Below are positions 17,575-25,699 of a stretch of DNA of 64,000 nucleotides, in pieces. The DNA comes from Marinobacter sp. LV10R510-11A. GTDB taxonomy: Bacteria; Pseudomonadota; Gammaproteobacteria; Pseudomonadales; Oleiphilaceae. The translations under genes and the position numbers were made by a program. The notes beneath the pieces were generated by a model. That model was not told the origin of the DNA. It made no database searches and worked only from the letters and a program-made list of their open reading frames with translations. The first letter of the stretch is position 1; each line of letters opens with the position of its first letter. Location of the stretch: the NCBI RefSeq assembly GCF_900215155.1, contig NZ_LT907980.1:3534001-3598000 (forward strand), read 5' to 3'.

Positions 17575-17599
17575 GTGCTGCACTTATTCTATGAATCCA
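17575..17599 (-). repeat. IS30 terminal inverted repeat, right
   Basis: 25-bp partner of the left repeat. It lies 64 bp downstream of the diguanylate cyclase stop codon, which puts the insertion in what was the spacer between that gene and the flavodoxin gene. Confidence 0.85.
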
Positions 17600-17663
17600 A
17601 GCTGCAAAAGCGAATAACCGAGTTTTTCGTAGCGTGGGATGATAACGGCCAGAGTAGGCGGTC

Positions 17664-18767
17664 TCAAGCGGTTGGCTCGCTTTGAATATCTGGCTTTTGG
17701 CTGCGTACTCGGGGCGCAATCCGGTTACGGCCGGCCTCTTTTGCTCTGTAAAGCTGCACGTCTGCTTGCTTGAGCAGATTGTCGATGGAGTCGGCCTGAG
17801 CAATGGAGCAGACGCCCGCACTCATTGTTATAGGCAAACTCTGCCCGTGAAAACTGAAGCTATTTTGCGCCACTTCACGGCGCAAACGCTCGGCCAGCGT
17901 CAGGGCTGGAATCAATGAGGTGTCTGGTAACAGCAACAAAAACTCCTCGCCACCCCAGCGTGCGGCCACATCAGGTTGGCGGATGACGGATTGTACTAGA
18001 TTGGCGAACTGCTTCAGGGCCTCATCGCCTGCGTTGTGGCCGTATTGATCGTTAATGTTTTTGAACAGATCCAGATCGATCAGGACAATGGAAAAGTGGT
18101 GCCCAGAGCGCTGGTATCGTGAAAACTCTTCCGACAACCGATTGAGGATGTCCCGCCGATTGGAAAGGCTGGTGAGCTCATCGGTTTTGGCAGCGTGCTC
18201 ATGGGTTAGGGCCAGATCCAGTAGCTCGTTACGAGCTTTCAGCCTGCTTGCTTCCAGGATAAAGCAGAAAATTGATTCAAAAGTCAGGGTGGCAAAAAAA
18301 CGGATTTTGAAGTCAAGGTCGTATTCTGCGATCACGAAGGGCAGATTGGGGAACTGGAATACAATAACAGCCACCAGAAAAACCAGCAGCAGCAGCATAG
18401 TGCCGGTTTTCAGGTTGGTCAGAAAAAACAGCAGGGGCGGGAATATATAAAACCAGAGAGGGCCGGTATTACTTTCACCGCCGGAGGCAATCAGGTAGGT
18501 CAAAAGCACGCTGGCAATAAGCAGCAGCCCCACTTTTTGCGTATTACGATTACCGGTTGCTGCAAACCAGGCCATGCTTGCCAGCAATGGAACGATAAAT
18601 GCTGAGAGAGCCAAGGCATGATGCGTATGGCCGGAATACCAAGCTTTGGAGGCAATGCCTATAAGAAACAGAATCGCAGCCAGGGACAACCATGTCAGTA
18701 TGCGTGAAACTTGGACATCTTCACGTTCGCGTGTAGCTTGGTAGCCTGAGGTTGAATCTCTGGTCAT
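17664..18767 (-). CDS. Membrane diguanylate cyclase (GGDEF)
   Basis: About 367 aa that should make c-di-GMP from two GTP. Five or six transmembrane helices fill residues 20-180, a linker helix follows, then a GGDEF domain from about residue 195 (TDELTSLSNRRDI). The active site is GGEEF, with IDLDLFKNINDQYGHNAGD upstream, and the inhibitory I-site RQPD precedes GGEEF by five residues, so product inhibition is expected. No periplasmic sensor of note is present. ATG 18767 is chosen; a GTG at 18806 in the same frame is possible. It is divergent from the Pit transporter. Confidence 0.92.
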   Translation of the reverse strand: MTRDSTSGYQATREREDVQVSRILTWLSLAAILFLIGIASKAWYSGHTHHALALSAFIVPLLASMAWFAATGNRNTQKVGLLLIASVLLTYLIASGGESNTGPLWFYIFPPLLFFLTNLKTGTMLLLLVFLVAVIVFQFPNLPFVIAEYDLDFKIRFFATLTFESIFCFILEASRLKARNELLDLALTHEHAAKTDELTSLSNRRDILNRLSEEFSRYQRSGHHFSIVLIDLDLFKNINDQYGHNAGDEALKQFANLVQSVIRQPDVAARWGGEEFLLLLPDTSLIPALTLAERLRREVAQNSFSFHGQSLPITMSAGVCSIAQADSIDNLLKQADVQLYRAKEAGRNRIAPRVRSQKPDIQSEPTA

Positions 18768-18974
18768 AGTGGCCCTGTCTGAATACGCGGCGCTATTGTT
18801 TGGCACTTTTGCTTATTGTGAATCAGATAATGGTAGGTATGCATCCATTGCAAGTGTATTGTGTGACCGCATCGCGCGAACGCACATTTGTTTCAATTCA
18901 AGGGCAAAAAATTTATAGTTGCGCGCAATACAGCGGTTCGTTCTCCACTCAGACCAAATGAGACCTATTCTGTT

Positions 18975-20534
18975 ATGGCCCGTTCAAGCGGATTCCTAGA
19001 CACCCTTCTTACCAGCAACTCTACAGAACGATACCGAATCGGGTTCAGCCTGTTGTTTTTGCTGGGAGTTTGGTTGGTTGTAGGCGCCTTCACTGAGGGC
19101 ATGCCTAACAGTACGCTGCTAATGGCTGCTGCAGTCATCGGCGGCTATATGGCCATCAATATAGGCGCTAATGACGTTGCGAACAACGTCGGCCCTGCTG
19201 TTGGCTCCGGAGCCTTGACTCTGGGGGCCGCTGTTATTCTCGCCGGTGTCTTTGAGTCTGCCGGTGCACTGATTGCCGGTGGTGATGTGGTCTCCACCAT
19301 CAAAGGGGGCATTATTGACCCCACAAGCCTGGAAGATGGCCGAGCCTTTGTTTGGCTGATGACTGCGGCACTGCTTGCGGGCGCACTCTGGCTTAACCTG
19401 GCGACTTGGATGGGCGCGCCGGTATCCACCACGCATTCCATTGTGGGTGGCGTACTTGGGGCTGGCATCGCGGCTGGTGGCTGGGGTATCGCAGACTGGG
19501 CGGTTATGGGCAAGATTGCCGCAAGCTGGGTTATCTCTCCGGTGCTTGGTGGAGCCTTGGCGGCTCTACTGCTATTCATCGTTAACAAGACCGTGTTGTA
19601 TAGGAAAGACGTGATACCTGCGGCCCGCACTTTCGTGCCATGGCTTGTGGCCATTATGGCTTGGGCGTTCGGCACTTACCTGATGATCAAAGGCGTCAAA
19701 AAGATTGTTCAGGTAGACTTTCTAGAAGCCTCCCTCGTTGGGCTAGTTGCAGCCGTGATTGCATTTTTTATAGTGCGTACCCTGGTCGCGCGCCGGGCAG
19801 CCACTATGGAGAATAGCGTCGGTGGAGTGAATGCCCTGTTTGCTTGGCCCCTGATATTCGCTGCCGCACTGCTGAGTTTTGCCCATGGTGCTAACGACGT
19901 AGCCAATGCCATCGGCCCGCTTGCAGCTATTAACGATGCCCTAACTAGCGGTGAAGTAGTCACTTCTTCCAGTATCCCTTTGTGGGTCATGATGATCGGC
20001 GCCTTGGGCCTGACCGTCGGCCTTATGCTGTTTGGCCCGCGTCTGATCAAAACTGTGGGTAGTGAGATTACCGAGCTGGATAAAACCCGAGCGTTCTGTA
20101 TCGCTCTCTCGGCGGCCCTAACGGTTATTCTTGCGTCGCAGTTGGGTTTGCCTGTGAGCTCCACACACATAGCCATTGGCGGTGTGTTCGGCGTTGGCTT
20201 CCTGCGTGAATACCTGAAGTCTAATTACGCGACCCAGTTGCACAAGATTATGGAGGAGCGTGACGCGGACGATCAGGAGCTCCTTAAGCCTTTCTTGGAT
20301 GATTTCCGCAATGCGTCGGTTGAGGAAATGGAAAAGCTCTTGAAGCGAGCTAAAAAGAAGAAGCACGTGCCTCTGACCAAATCAGACCGTAAGCGGCTTA
20401 AGAAAATCTACAAAGAAGAAATGGTTAAGCGATCGCACCTGGTGCGTATAGGGGCAGCCTGGATTATTACAGTGCCGGCTTCGGCGTGCATGGCGGCGGT
20501 TCTGTTTTTCACCCTGCGCGGGCTCTTCGTCTAA
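18975..20534 (+). CDS. Low-affinity inorganic phosphate transporter, PiT family
   Basis: About 519 aa of the PHO4/PiT family, a cation-coupled phosphate permease of the inner membrane. The duplicated signature is clear: GANDVANNVGPAVGSGAL in the N-terminal half and HGANDVANAIGPLAAI in the C-terminal half, each next to a PVSSTHxxxGG-like motif (APVSTTHSIVGG, LPVSSTHIAIGG). A charged cytosolic loop (about 420-490, rich in K, R, E) precedes the last helix. The start MARSSGFLDT at 18975 is preferred; an earlier in-frame opening at 18888 lacks support. Unlike many relatives it has no DUF47 (PhoU-like) partner adjacent. Confidence 0.9.
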   Translation: MARSSGFLDTLLTSNSTERYRIGFSLLFLLGVWLVVGAFTEGMPNSTLLMAAAVIGGYMAINIGANDVANNVGPAVGSGALTLGAAVILAGVFESAGALIAGGDVVSTIKGGIIDPTSLEDGRAFVWLMTAALLAGALWLNLATWMGAPVSTTHSIVGGVLGAGIAAGGWGIADWAVMGKIAASWVISPVLGGALAALLLFIVNKTVLYRKDVIPAARTFVPWLVAIMAWAFGTYLMIKGVKKIVQVDFLEASLVGLVAAVIAFFIVRTLVARRAATMENSVGGVNALFAWPLIFAAALLSFAHGANDVANAIGPLAAINDALTSGEVVTSSSIPLWVMMIGALGLTVGLMLFGPRLIKTVGSEITELDKTRAFCIALSAALTVILASQLGLPVSSTHIAIGGVFGVGFLREYLKSNYATQLHKIMEERDADDQELLKPFLDDFRNASVEEMEKLLKRAKKKKHVPLTKSDRKRLKKIYKEEMVKRSHLVRIGAAWIITVPASACMAAVLFFTLRGLFV

Positions 20535-20631
20535 CGCGTTGGCTGGTTGTAACGCGCGGGTTTGGTCATACTGTGCGTCTGCCGAGGGAGTGCACTGCTC
20601 CCAGAGAATTCATTTGTCCGGAGGGTGAGGT

Positions 20632-20898
20632 ATGGGTACACCGAATGAAAGCCGTCAGGCTAGGGTGATTAATGAACTGCGAGTGTTCATTAAGAAGGTG
20701 CTAAGCGACCCAACGATTGCGGTTAAGTCTGTAGACATCGCCCGCAAGTTTCGTTCAGAGGCCGATTCTGACGAACTGATTGCCCGGGAGATCAGCTCTA
20801 ACACCACCATTCGTATTCCGGAAAAGTGGAGCGAAGCGGATCGCATGTTCTTAGATATCATCCACGAAGTGCTGGATGACGAAGAGGCGCTTTACTGA
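20632..20898 (+). CDS. Small conserved-looking protein of unknown function
   Basis: An 88-aa charged soluble protein beginning MGTPNESRQARVINELRVF and ending EVLDDEEALY. It has no signal peptide or membrane segment, and predicted helices dominate. A strong ribosome-binding site (GGAGG about 8 nt upstream of ATG 20632) supports translation. It lies 97 bp after the phosphate transporter on the same strand and could share its transcript. I do not recognise a family. The palindromic element begins 19 bp after its stop. Confidence 0.6.
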   Translation: MGTPNESRQARVINELRVFIKKVLSDPTIAVKSVDIARKFRSEADSDELIAREISSNTTIRIPEKWSEADRMFLDIIHEVLDDEEALY

Positions 20899-20917
20899 GT
20901 TTGGTGTTCAGTGGAGC

Positions 20918-21024
20918 GAGCGGGACGGGGCCGGTTTCAGAAACACGCTGTGAATACCTCCCTGTACGCTCGGCTCCGCCATCCATGGCTCCGCACGGTT
21001 TCTGAAACCGGCCCCGTCCCGCTC
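20918..21024. repeat. Long palindromic element with 27-bp perfect arms
   Basis: Arms at 20918-20944 and 20998-21024 are perfect reverse complements over 27 bp (core GGGACGGGGCCGGTTTCAGA), separated by 53 bp. The loop has its own short complementary stretches (CGGCTCCGCCATCCATGGCT). The arms are GC-rich and no T-run follows, so it is not a standard terminator. It sits between convergent genes (the 88-aa protein and panP). Its form suggests an interspersed REP/BIME- or MITE-like repeat, but no second copy is in this window. Confidence 0.8.
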
Positions 21025-21049
21025 ACCGGAATTTTGTGAGCTGTCTACC

Positions 21050-22726
21050 CTAAGCTTGTATTTGCCCCTGCTGATGCTGCTTTAACACGGCATCTGTCAT
21101 TTCATGCAGTATTCTGATTTCGTCCTGAATATCTTCTTCCGTAGCAAGCTCACCTTGCTCTTCTAGAATGTCCGCTAGGATTTTTGGCGTAGTCAGCGGG
21201 TTCGCGAGAACAACCCGGAAGACAATGCACGGGAAATTGTAGTAGCGGGCGGGTTCCAGCCGGGTTCTTGAGACAAACGCCTTGCCGCGTTCCCGCTGGG
21301 TTTTCTGGATGAACTTGGTGATCGTGTTTAAGCAGGCGTTGAGTTTTTCCGCCTGCAGCGGGTCGGCGAAAGCCAGAGCCTGCTGCACATTCTTCGGGCA
21401 GTAACGATAGGTGAGAATGTTTAGCTCGGGCCGGGTTATTAGCTCAAAATCAGGCTTCGCTTCTATCATCTCGGCGAAGGTTGCCGCTTTTTCGATGCCC
21501 TGATCAATCAGTATTTCGTAGCCTTCTCGGGCCAGTATTTTCAGGCCTGAATGAATCAGCATGGACATGCCGGGGCGTGAGCCTTCCAGCGTAGTGGTGC
21601 CCAGGTCGCGGGAGCCTTTTCGGATAATGTATTGGGCGTGGTGCTCAACGGCATTGGCCAAGCTTGGATCTTTGAACACAACCAATCCAACGCCCATGGG
21701 CACGTACAGCTGTTTGTGGGCATCGAAGGTGACTGAGTCTGCCTTCTCTATGCCGCGCAATAGGTGGCGGTAGGTTCTGGAAAACAGTGTAGGCCCGCCC
21801 CACGCGGCGTCTACGTGGAAGTGGGCGCCGAATTCACGGGCGATATCTGCCATGGCGTCTAACGGGTCTACGTTGCCGGTCTCCGTAGTGCCCGCCACGC
21901 CGCAGATTGCCATAATCTTGATTTTTTGTTTCTGCAGTTCCAGGCATTTATCGCGCAGGGCGTCGGTATTAATTTTATTGTCGTCCTCGGTATCTACTGC
22001 CACAAGCGCGTCGCGGCCTAAACCTAGTACATCGGCTGCCTTGCTAAGGGAATAGTGTCCTCGGCGTGATACCACGATAGCTGCACCTTCGTAGCCGTAG
22101 TATTTAAGGGCACGGAACAGGCCTTCTTGATGTAGGCCGCGGAAGCTACCTTCCGCCGGGAATGCACGGTTACGGGCAACCCAGAGTGCGGTCAGGTTGG
22201 CGACTGTGCCGCCGGAACACATGGCCCCAAGGGCGTGGCGGGGGTCGTGCATCCACTTTCGGTAAAAAGCGCCGTCTTCTTCGTACACCAATCGGTGAAT
22301 CATGCCCAAAACCTGTCGCTCCATGGGTGTGAAGGCTTTGGAGGTTTCGGTTTTCACCAGGTTTTGGTTCAGGGCGATCATGATTTTGGACAGCGGCAGC
22401 ATAAAATAGGGCAGCGCTGAGGTCATGTGGCCGATAAAGGCTGGTGAGGCAGTGTGAACGGAGTTGGCCACCAGTTTGTCGAGCAGAAATTGAGCTTGCT
22501 CGGAAACAAACACGGGTTTTTCTGGGATGGCGTAGTCGGAGAAGTTTTTCTCGACGTCTGCAAGATCCCGTTCAACCGCAACGATATGATCCTGCAGGAA
22601 GCCTGCAAGATTGCGGGAAATGTTTTGGTCAATCCGACTGAGCGTAGATTCCGGTGCCTCGGGCACGGTGAACACGCGGTACATGGCTTCGATGGAAGCT
22701 TGGGCGGATTTTTTCTTTCCGGTCAT
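21050..22726 (-). CDS. panP: PLP-dependent aspartate 1-decarboxylase
   Basis: About 558 aa of the group II PLP decarboxylase family (glutamate decarboxylase/DOPA decarboxylase fold). The PLP lysine lies in VTFDAHKQLYVPMG, the ring-stacking/phosphate region in MCSGGTVANLTALW, and the Asp that contacts the pyridine nitrogen in HVDAAWGGP. The overall sequence fits the PanP class, which makes beta-alanine from aspartate in gammaproteobacteria that lack pyruvoyl-type PanD. That would feed pantothenate and CoA synthesis, other parts of which (coaBC, coaD) are in the window. ATG 22726 is preferred over GTG 22735. A glutamate or other amino acid decarboxylase role is the alternative. Confidence 0.78.
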   Translation of the reverse strand: MTGKKKSAQASIEAMYRVFTVPEAPESTLSRIDQNISRNLAGFLQDHIVAVERDLADVEKNFSDYAIPEKPVFVSEQAQFLLDKLVANSVHTASPAFIGHMTSALPYFMLPLSKIMIALNQNLVKTETSKAFTPMERQVLGMIHRLVYEEDGAFYRKWMHDPRHALGAMCSGGTVANLTALWVARNRAFPAEGSFRGLHQEGLFRALKYYGYEGAAIVVSRRGHYSLSKAADVLGLGRDALVAVDTEDDNKINTDALRDKCLELQKQKIKIMAICGVAGTTETGNVDPLDAMADIAREFGAHFHVDAAWGGPTLFSRTYRHLLRGIEKADSVTFDAHKQLYVPMGVGLVVFKDPSLANAVEHHAQYIIRKGSRDLGTTTLEGSRPGMSMLIHSGLKILAREGYEILIDQGIEKAATFAEMIEAKPDFELITRPELNILTYRYCPKNVQQALAFADPLQAEKLNACLNTITKFIQKTQRERGKAFVSRTRLEPARYYNFPCIVFRVVLANPLTTPKILADILEEQGELATEEDIQDEIRILHEMTDAVLKQHQQGQIQA

Positions 22727-22899
22727 AGATACCACACACTATCAGTGGTCATCCGCAGGGCCGGTTCCGGATGCCCGACGGATACAGCCGGGATCTGATT
22801 CCGGCATTGGTTACTTGAAACCTGTCGCTTACAGGCACACTGGCATCCCTGAGGTCGCGTAGTATACGGGCTGATGTAGTGTAGTGCCACAGGGCGTTG
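22727..22899. other. Spacer between DUF503 gene and panP
   Basis: 173 bp on the leftward strand that should hold the panP promoter. It contains several short complementary stretches but no convincing terminator, ORF or RNA gene. Confidence 0.3.
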
Positions 22900-23244
22900 T
22901 TAGAGAATTTCTCGATGAATATCGAGTATAGCGGCATCGACCCGTTCTTGAATGGCTTTCTCTACTTGGTCGAGGCGTTGGGTGATTTGCTGCGAGGAGG
23001 TGCCTAGGGCGGCGACTGTCCAAGTGGCGCAGTCTAGGGCTTCCAGATCGGCGGTTTCTGCGATGGCCAGGTCGGGTTCTTTGCCCCATACGGAGCGCAG
23101 GGTTGTGAAGACTTTGCGCTTGGCTTTGAGGTCTTCGCAGCCGTAAAGCTGGAAGTGCAGGGTCAATACGCCTACGTGCGGTGTAATCGCGGTGTGTTGG
23201 GGCACATTGCCTTCTTTGAGCAGTTTTCTGAGGGCTTCAGACAT
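22900..23244 (-). CDS. DUF503 (YlxP-like) family protein
   Basis: About 114 aa. The core PHVGVLTLHFQLYGCEDLKAKRKVFTTL is the DUF503 signature; the rest alternates strand and helix as expected. The biochemical role of the family is unknown; YlxP in Firmicutes lies in the nusA-infB-rbfA operon, hinting at a ribosome link. Here it sits instead between panP and the aidB-like gene. The start MSEALRKLL at 23244 follows GGAG by 6-7 nt. A GC-rich hairpin lies just upstream (23258-23288). Confidence 0.75.
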   Translation of the reverse strand: MSEALRKLLKEGNVPQHTAITPHVGVLTLHFQLYGCEDLKAKRKVFTTLRSVWGKEPDLAIAETADLEALDCATWTVAALGTSSQQITQRLDQVEKAIQERVDAAILDIHREIL

Positions 23245-23257
23245 ATGACTCCGTGCA

Positions 23258-23288
23258 GGAGCATATGGGGCTGCGCCCCACATGCTCC
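23258..23288. repeat. Hairpin between aidB-like gene and DUF503 gene
   Basis: A 31-nt stem-loop (14-bp stem with one mismatch, 3-nt loop; GGAGCATATGGGGC pairs with its complement) ends 14 nt before the DUF503 start and begins about 30 nt after the aidB stop. No T-run follows in either direction, so it is more likely an mRNA processing, stability or translation-control element, or a small dispersed repeat. Confidence 0.6.
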
Positions 23289-23317
23289 CCAACTCTAGTG
23301 ATAGATTAAGGTTCTAC

Positions 23318-25018
23318 TTAGCCTACTATAGGCGTTGCGCGCTTGATAATGGCTGCGGCGTCGATGCCGGAGGGCAAGTTGCCATAGTTCATGCCGCCAT
23401 TAGATTGTAGTCGGGAGGCGCAGAAGGCGTCTGCCACGGCTTTGTCGGCGTTGCGTAGCAGCAGGGATGCCTGCATGACCAAGGCCATTCTGTCGACCAG
23501 GTTTCGCGCTCGGTATTGCAAATCGCTGATGTCGGCAAAGTCGTTTTGCAGTTGCGCGAGGAACTGATCAAAACGGCGGTCGGCGCCTTTTGCTTTGGCG
23601 GCTTCACGGAAGAAGGCGTCTAGAGTTTCAGGCTCTTTGTGGATGGCGCGCAGGGTGTCTAGGCATTGGACGTTGCCGCTGCCTTCCCAGATGGCGTTCA
23701 CGGGAGATTCCCGGAACAGGCGGGGCATGATGCAGTCTTCCATTACGCCGCTGCCGCCGATGCATTCCATAGATTCGTAAGCGTGATTGGGTGCGCGTTT
23801 GCAGATCCAGTATTTGCCTACGGGTGTGGCCAGGCGGGCCAGCAGGCGTTCGTGCTCTTGGTCTTGATTGTCCAAAGCGCGGGCGATTCGCATGGTGTAG
23901 GCGAGGGCGGCTTCGTTTTCCAGAACCAGGTCGGCCAGTACGTTCTGCATAAGGGGCTGGTCGCTGAGCCGGTTGCCGAAGGCGCTGCGGTGGCGGCAGT
24001 GGTGTGTGGCCTGAGCTACAGCCTGACGCATGCCGGCGGAGCTGCCGATCATGCAGTCGAAGCGGGTCATGGCGACCATTTCTATGATGGTGGGTACGCC
24101 ACGGCCTTCTTCACCGATCATCCAAGCCAGTGCGCCGCGCAGCTCTACTTCGCTGGAGGCGTTGGCTACGTTGCCCATTTTGTTTTTCAGGCGCTGTACC
24201 TGCCATGGGTTTTTGGTGCCGTCTGGGCGCCAGCGTGGCATCAGGAAGCAAGACAGCCCGCCGGGTGCTTGGGCCAGTACCAGAAAGGCGTCGCACATGG
24301 GGGCGGAGACAAACCATTTGTGGCCGACCAGTTCATAAGCTTGGCCGGGGCCATTGCTTCCCACGGGATAAGCCAGGGTGCTGTTGGCGCGTACATCGCT
24401 GCCACCCTGTTTTTCAGTCATCGCCATACCGATGGTGACTGAGCTCTTTTGGCTATCGGGGACGTTGCGGGAGTCGTAGCTGTTGGCCAGTACCCGGGAT
24501 TCCCAGAGCGCTGCCAGTTCCGGTTGTTTGCGAATGGTTGGAATGGCAGCAAAGGTCATGGTGACAGGGCAGCAGTGTGCAGCTTCCACTTGGGAGTGCA
24601 TGTAGTATTTAGCCGCGCGGGTTACGTGTGCGCCTTTGCCTGGGTTCGTCCAGGGGCTGCTGTGCAGGCCGTTTTCAAAGGCGATGCGCATCAGTTCGTG
24701 GTACGAGGGATGAAAGTCCACTTCGTCGATGCGATGGCCGTAGCGATCGTGGCTATTAAAAGCGGGTTTGTTGTTATTGGCGCGAAAGCCCAGATCGATG
24801 GTTGCTGCGGCGCCGGCAAAGGCACCGAAGGCTTTCAGGTCGCTTTCTGCTTTGCCGGCGCCTTCGCGCTTTACGGCTTCCTGCAGCGCAATATCCTGTT
24901 CATACAGGTTGTAGTTTTCCAGCGTAGGCGGCTGGTTGACGACTTCGTGGGTGACCGCTAAGTAACGATCACCAAGTTTCTCTGTGGACATTCCGGGTTG
25001 GGGCTGCGGTGCGTTCAT
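23318..25018 (-). CDS. aidB: AidB-like acyl-CoA dehydrogenase family protein
   Basis: About 566 aa with the acyl-CoA dehydrogenase fold. It shares the AidB pattern throughout: NLYEQDIALQEAVKREGAG at the N-terminus, QVEAAHCCPVTMTFAA, GMAMTEKQGGSDVRANST (FAD region), HKWFVSAPMCDAFLVLAQ and PVNAIWEGSGNVQCLD at the catalytic-glutamate/FAD end. In E. coli AidB is a flavoprotein of the adaptive response to alkylation that binds DNA; weak isovaleryl-CoA dehydrogenase activity has been reported. The start is fixed by AGGAGGT just before ATG 25018. It begins 3 bp after the stop of a TetR gene, so both are co-transcribed and the repressor is its likely regulator. That differs from Ada control in E. coli. 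Confidence 0.85.
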   Translation of the reverse strand: MNAPQPQPGMSTEKLGDRYLAVTHEVVNQPPTLENYNLYEQDIALQEAVKREGAGKAESDLKAFGAFAGAAATIDLGFRANNNKPAFNSHDRYGHRIDEVDFHPSYHELMRIAFENGLHSSPWTNPGKGAHVTRAAKYYMHSQVEAAHCCPVTMTFAAIPTIRKQPELAALWESRVLANSYDSRNVPDSQKSSVTIGMAMTEKQGGSDVRANSTLAYPVGSNGPGQAYELVGHKWFVSAPMCDAFLVLAQAPGGLSCFLMPRWRPDGTKNPWQVQRLKNKMGNVANASSEVELRGALAWMIGEEGRGVPTIIEMVAMTRFDCMIGSSAGMRQAVAQATHHCRHRSAFGNRLSDQPLMQNVLADLVLENEAALAYTMRIARALDNQDQEHERLLARLATPVGKYWICKRAPNHAYESMECIGGSGVMEDCIMPRLFRESPVNAIWEGSGNVQCLDTLRAIHKEPETLDAFFREAAKAKGADRRFDQFLAQLQNDFADISDLQYRARNLVDRMALVMQASLLLRNADKAVADAFCASRLQSNGGMNYGNLPSGIDAAAIIKRATPIVG

Positions 25019-25020
25019 TG

Positions 25021-25653
25021 CTACCTCCTCGTGCCGGTCAACCCCTGTATGCAAAAGCGGATGATGGTGTCGACCAGCGGGTCGTTGTTATCAGTTTCAG
25101 TTGCGGTTGCCTGTTCGGACTGGGTCGGTGACAACGGGCCGACCAGGCTTTCCGCGATAGCGCCGACCAGGCAGGTGCTGCTCTGGCGTGCGTTGTGATC
25201 CGGAATGCACCCTTCTTCGATGCCCTCCAAAATCGCTTGTTCAAACAAGTTGGCATAGGCTTTTCTGTATGCCAGCCGTTCCACTTCCACTTTTGGGTCT
25301 ACCGGCTCAGCAATGAGCGACCAAGCCATTACAGAGCCGCTCAATGCTCGCTTGGCAAACTGCCGTAATGCTTTTTCCAGTCGCACCGTCGCGTTTCCCG
25401 GTACTGCCAGAGCTTCTGCCACCTTGTCCACTTCGCGCTGTGTGGCCAGGCGAAATATTTCGGCAAACAAGTCCTCTTTTGACTCGTAATGGCGATAGAT
25501 CGTTCCCGTGGCTACGCCCGCAAGTTGTGCAATGCGAGTAATTTTTGCATTGCGAAATCCACCTTCGGCAACGCATTGATAAGCGCATTCCGCGATTCGC
25601 TGGCGCGCCGCCGCTTTGCGCAGGCGCATTTTCTCTGTTTCACGATAAGCCAT
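25021..25653 (-). CDS. TetR-family transcriptional regulator upstream of aidB
   Basis: About 210 aa. The N-terminal helix-turn-helix is clear: RQRIAECAYQCVAEGGF...ITRIAQLAGVATGTIYRHYESKEDLFAEI. The C-terminal ligand domain is diverse, as usual. The start MAYRETEKMRLRK (25653) has GAGGG upstream; ATGs at 25686 and 25707 are also in frame. It forms a two-gene operon with the AidB-like gene (3-bp gap), implying autoregulated control of that enzyme, with an acyl-CoA or fatty acid as possible ligand by analogy with other TetR/acyl-CoA dehydrogenase pairs. Confidence 0.85.
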   Translation of the reverse strand: MAYRETEKMRLRKAAARQRIAECAYQCVAEGGFRNAKITRIAQLAGVATGTIYRHYESKEDLFAEIFRLATQREVDKVAEALAVPGNATVRLEKALRQFAKRALSGSVMAWSLIAEPVDPKVEVERLAYRKAYANLFEQAILEGIEEGCIPDHNARQSSTCLVGAIAESLVGPLSPTQSEQATATETDNNDPLVDTIIRFCIQGLTGTRR

Positions 25654-25671
25654 CCCGGCCCTCACAATTAT

Positions 25672-25685
25672 TGAATCATTATTCA
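25672..25685. promoter_or_regulatory. Possible TetR operator (TGAAT-N4-ATTCA)
   Basis: A 14-bp inverted repeat, TGAAT CATT ATTCA, lies 18 bp upstream of the chosen start of the tetR-aidB operon. Position and symmetry fit an autoregulatory operator, but the arms are only 5 bp and AT-rich, so chance is possible. Confidence 0.35.
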
Positions 25686-25699
25686 TTCTTTGCGTCAAC

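Larger units (their letters stand above)
16501..17599. mobile_element. IS30-family insertion sequence, 1,099 bp
   Basis: The element is bounded by imperfect terminal inverted repeats of 25 bp, 16501-16525 and 17575-17599. Both ends read TGGATTCA inward, then three differing bases, then AATAAGTGCAGCAC, so 22 of 25 match. Length and repeat size fit the IS30 family. The single transposase fills the interior and its stop codon lies inside the left repeat. IS30 elements usually make a 2-3 bp target duplication, but the flanks (TCC on the left, AGC on the right) do not match, suggesting an old insertion or a later rearrangement. Confidence 0.88.

Noticed and set aside
13481..18806. Region with IS30, flavodoxin and GGDEF genes considered as a genomic island
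   Set aside because: Only one IS element is present. Flanking genes look native in composition, and there is no integrase, attachment repeat or tRNA.
23666..24442. Open frame of 258 codons on the + strand opposite the AidB-like gene
   Set aside because: It lies wholly antisense to a well-supported gene in a GC-rich codon context. The translation is low-complexity and matches no family I know.
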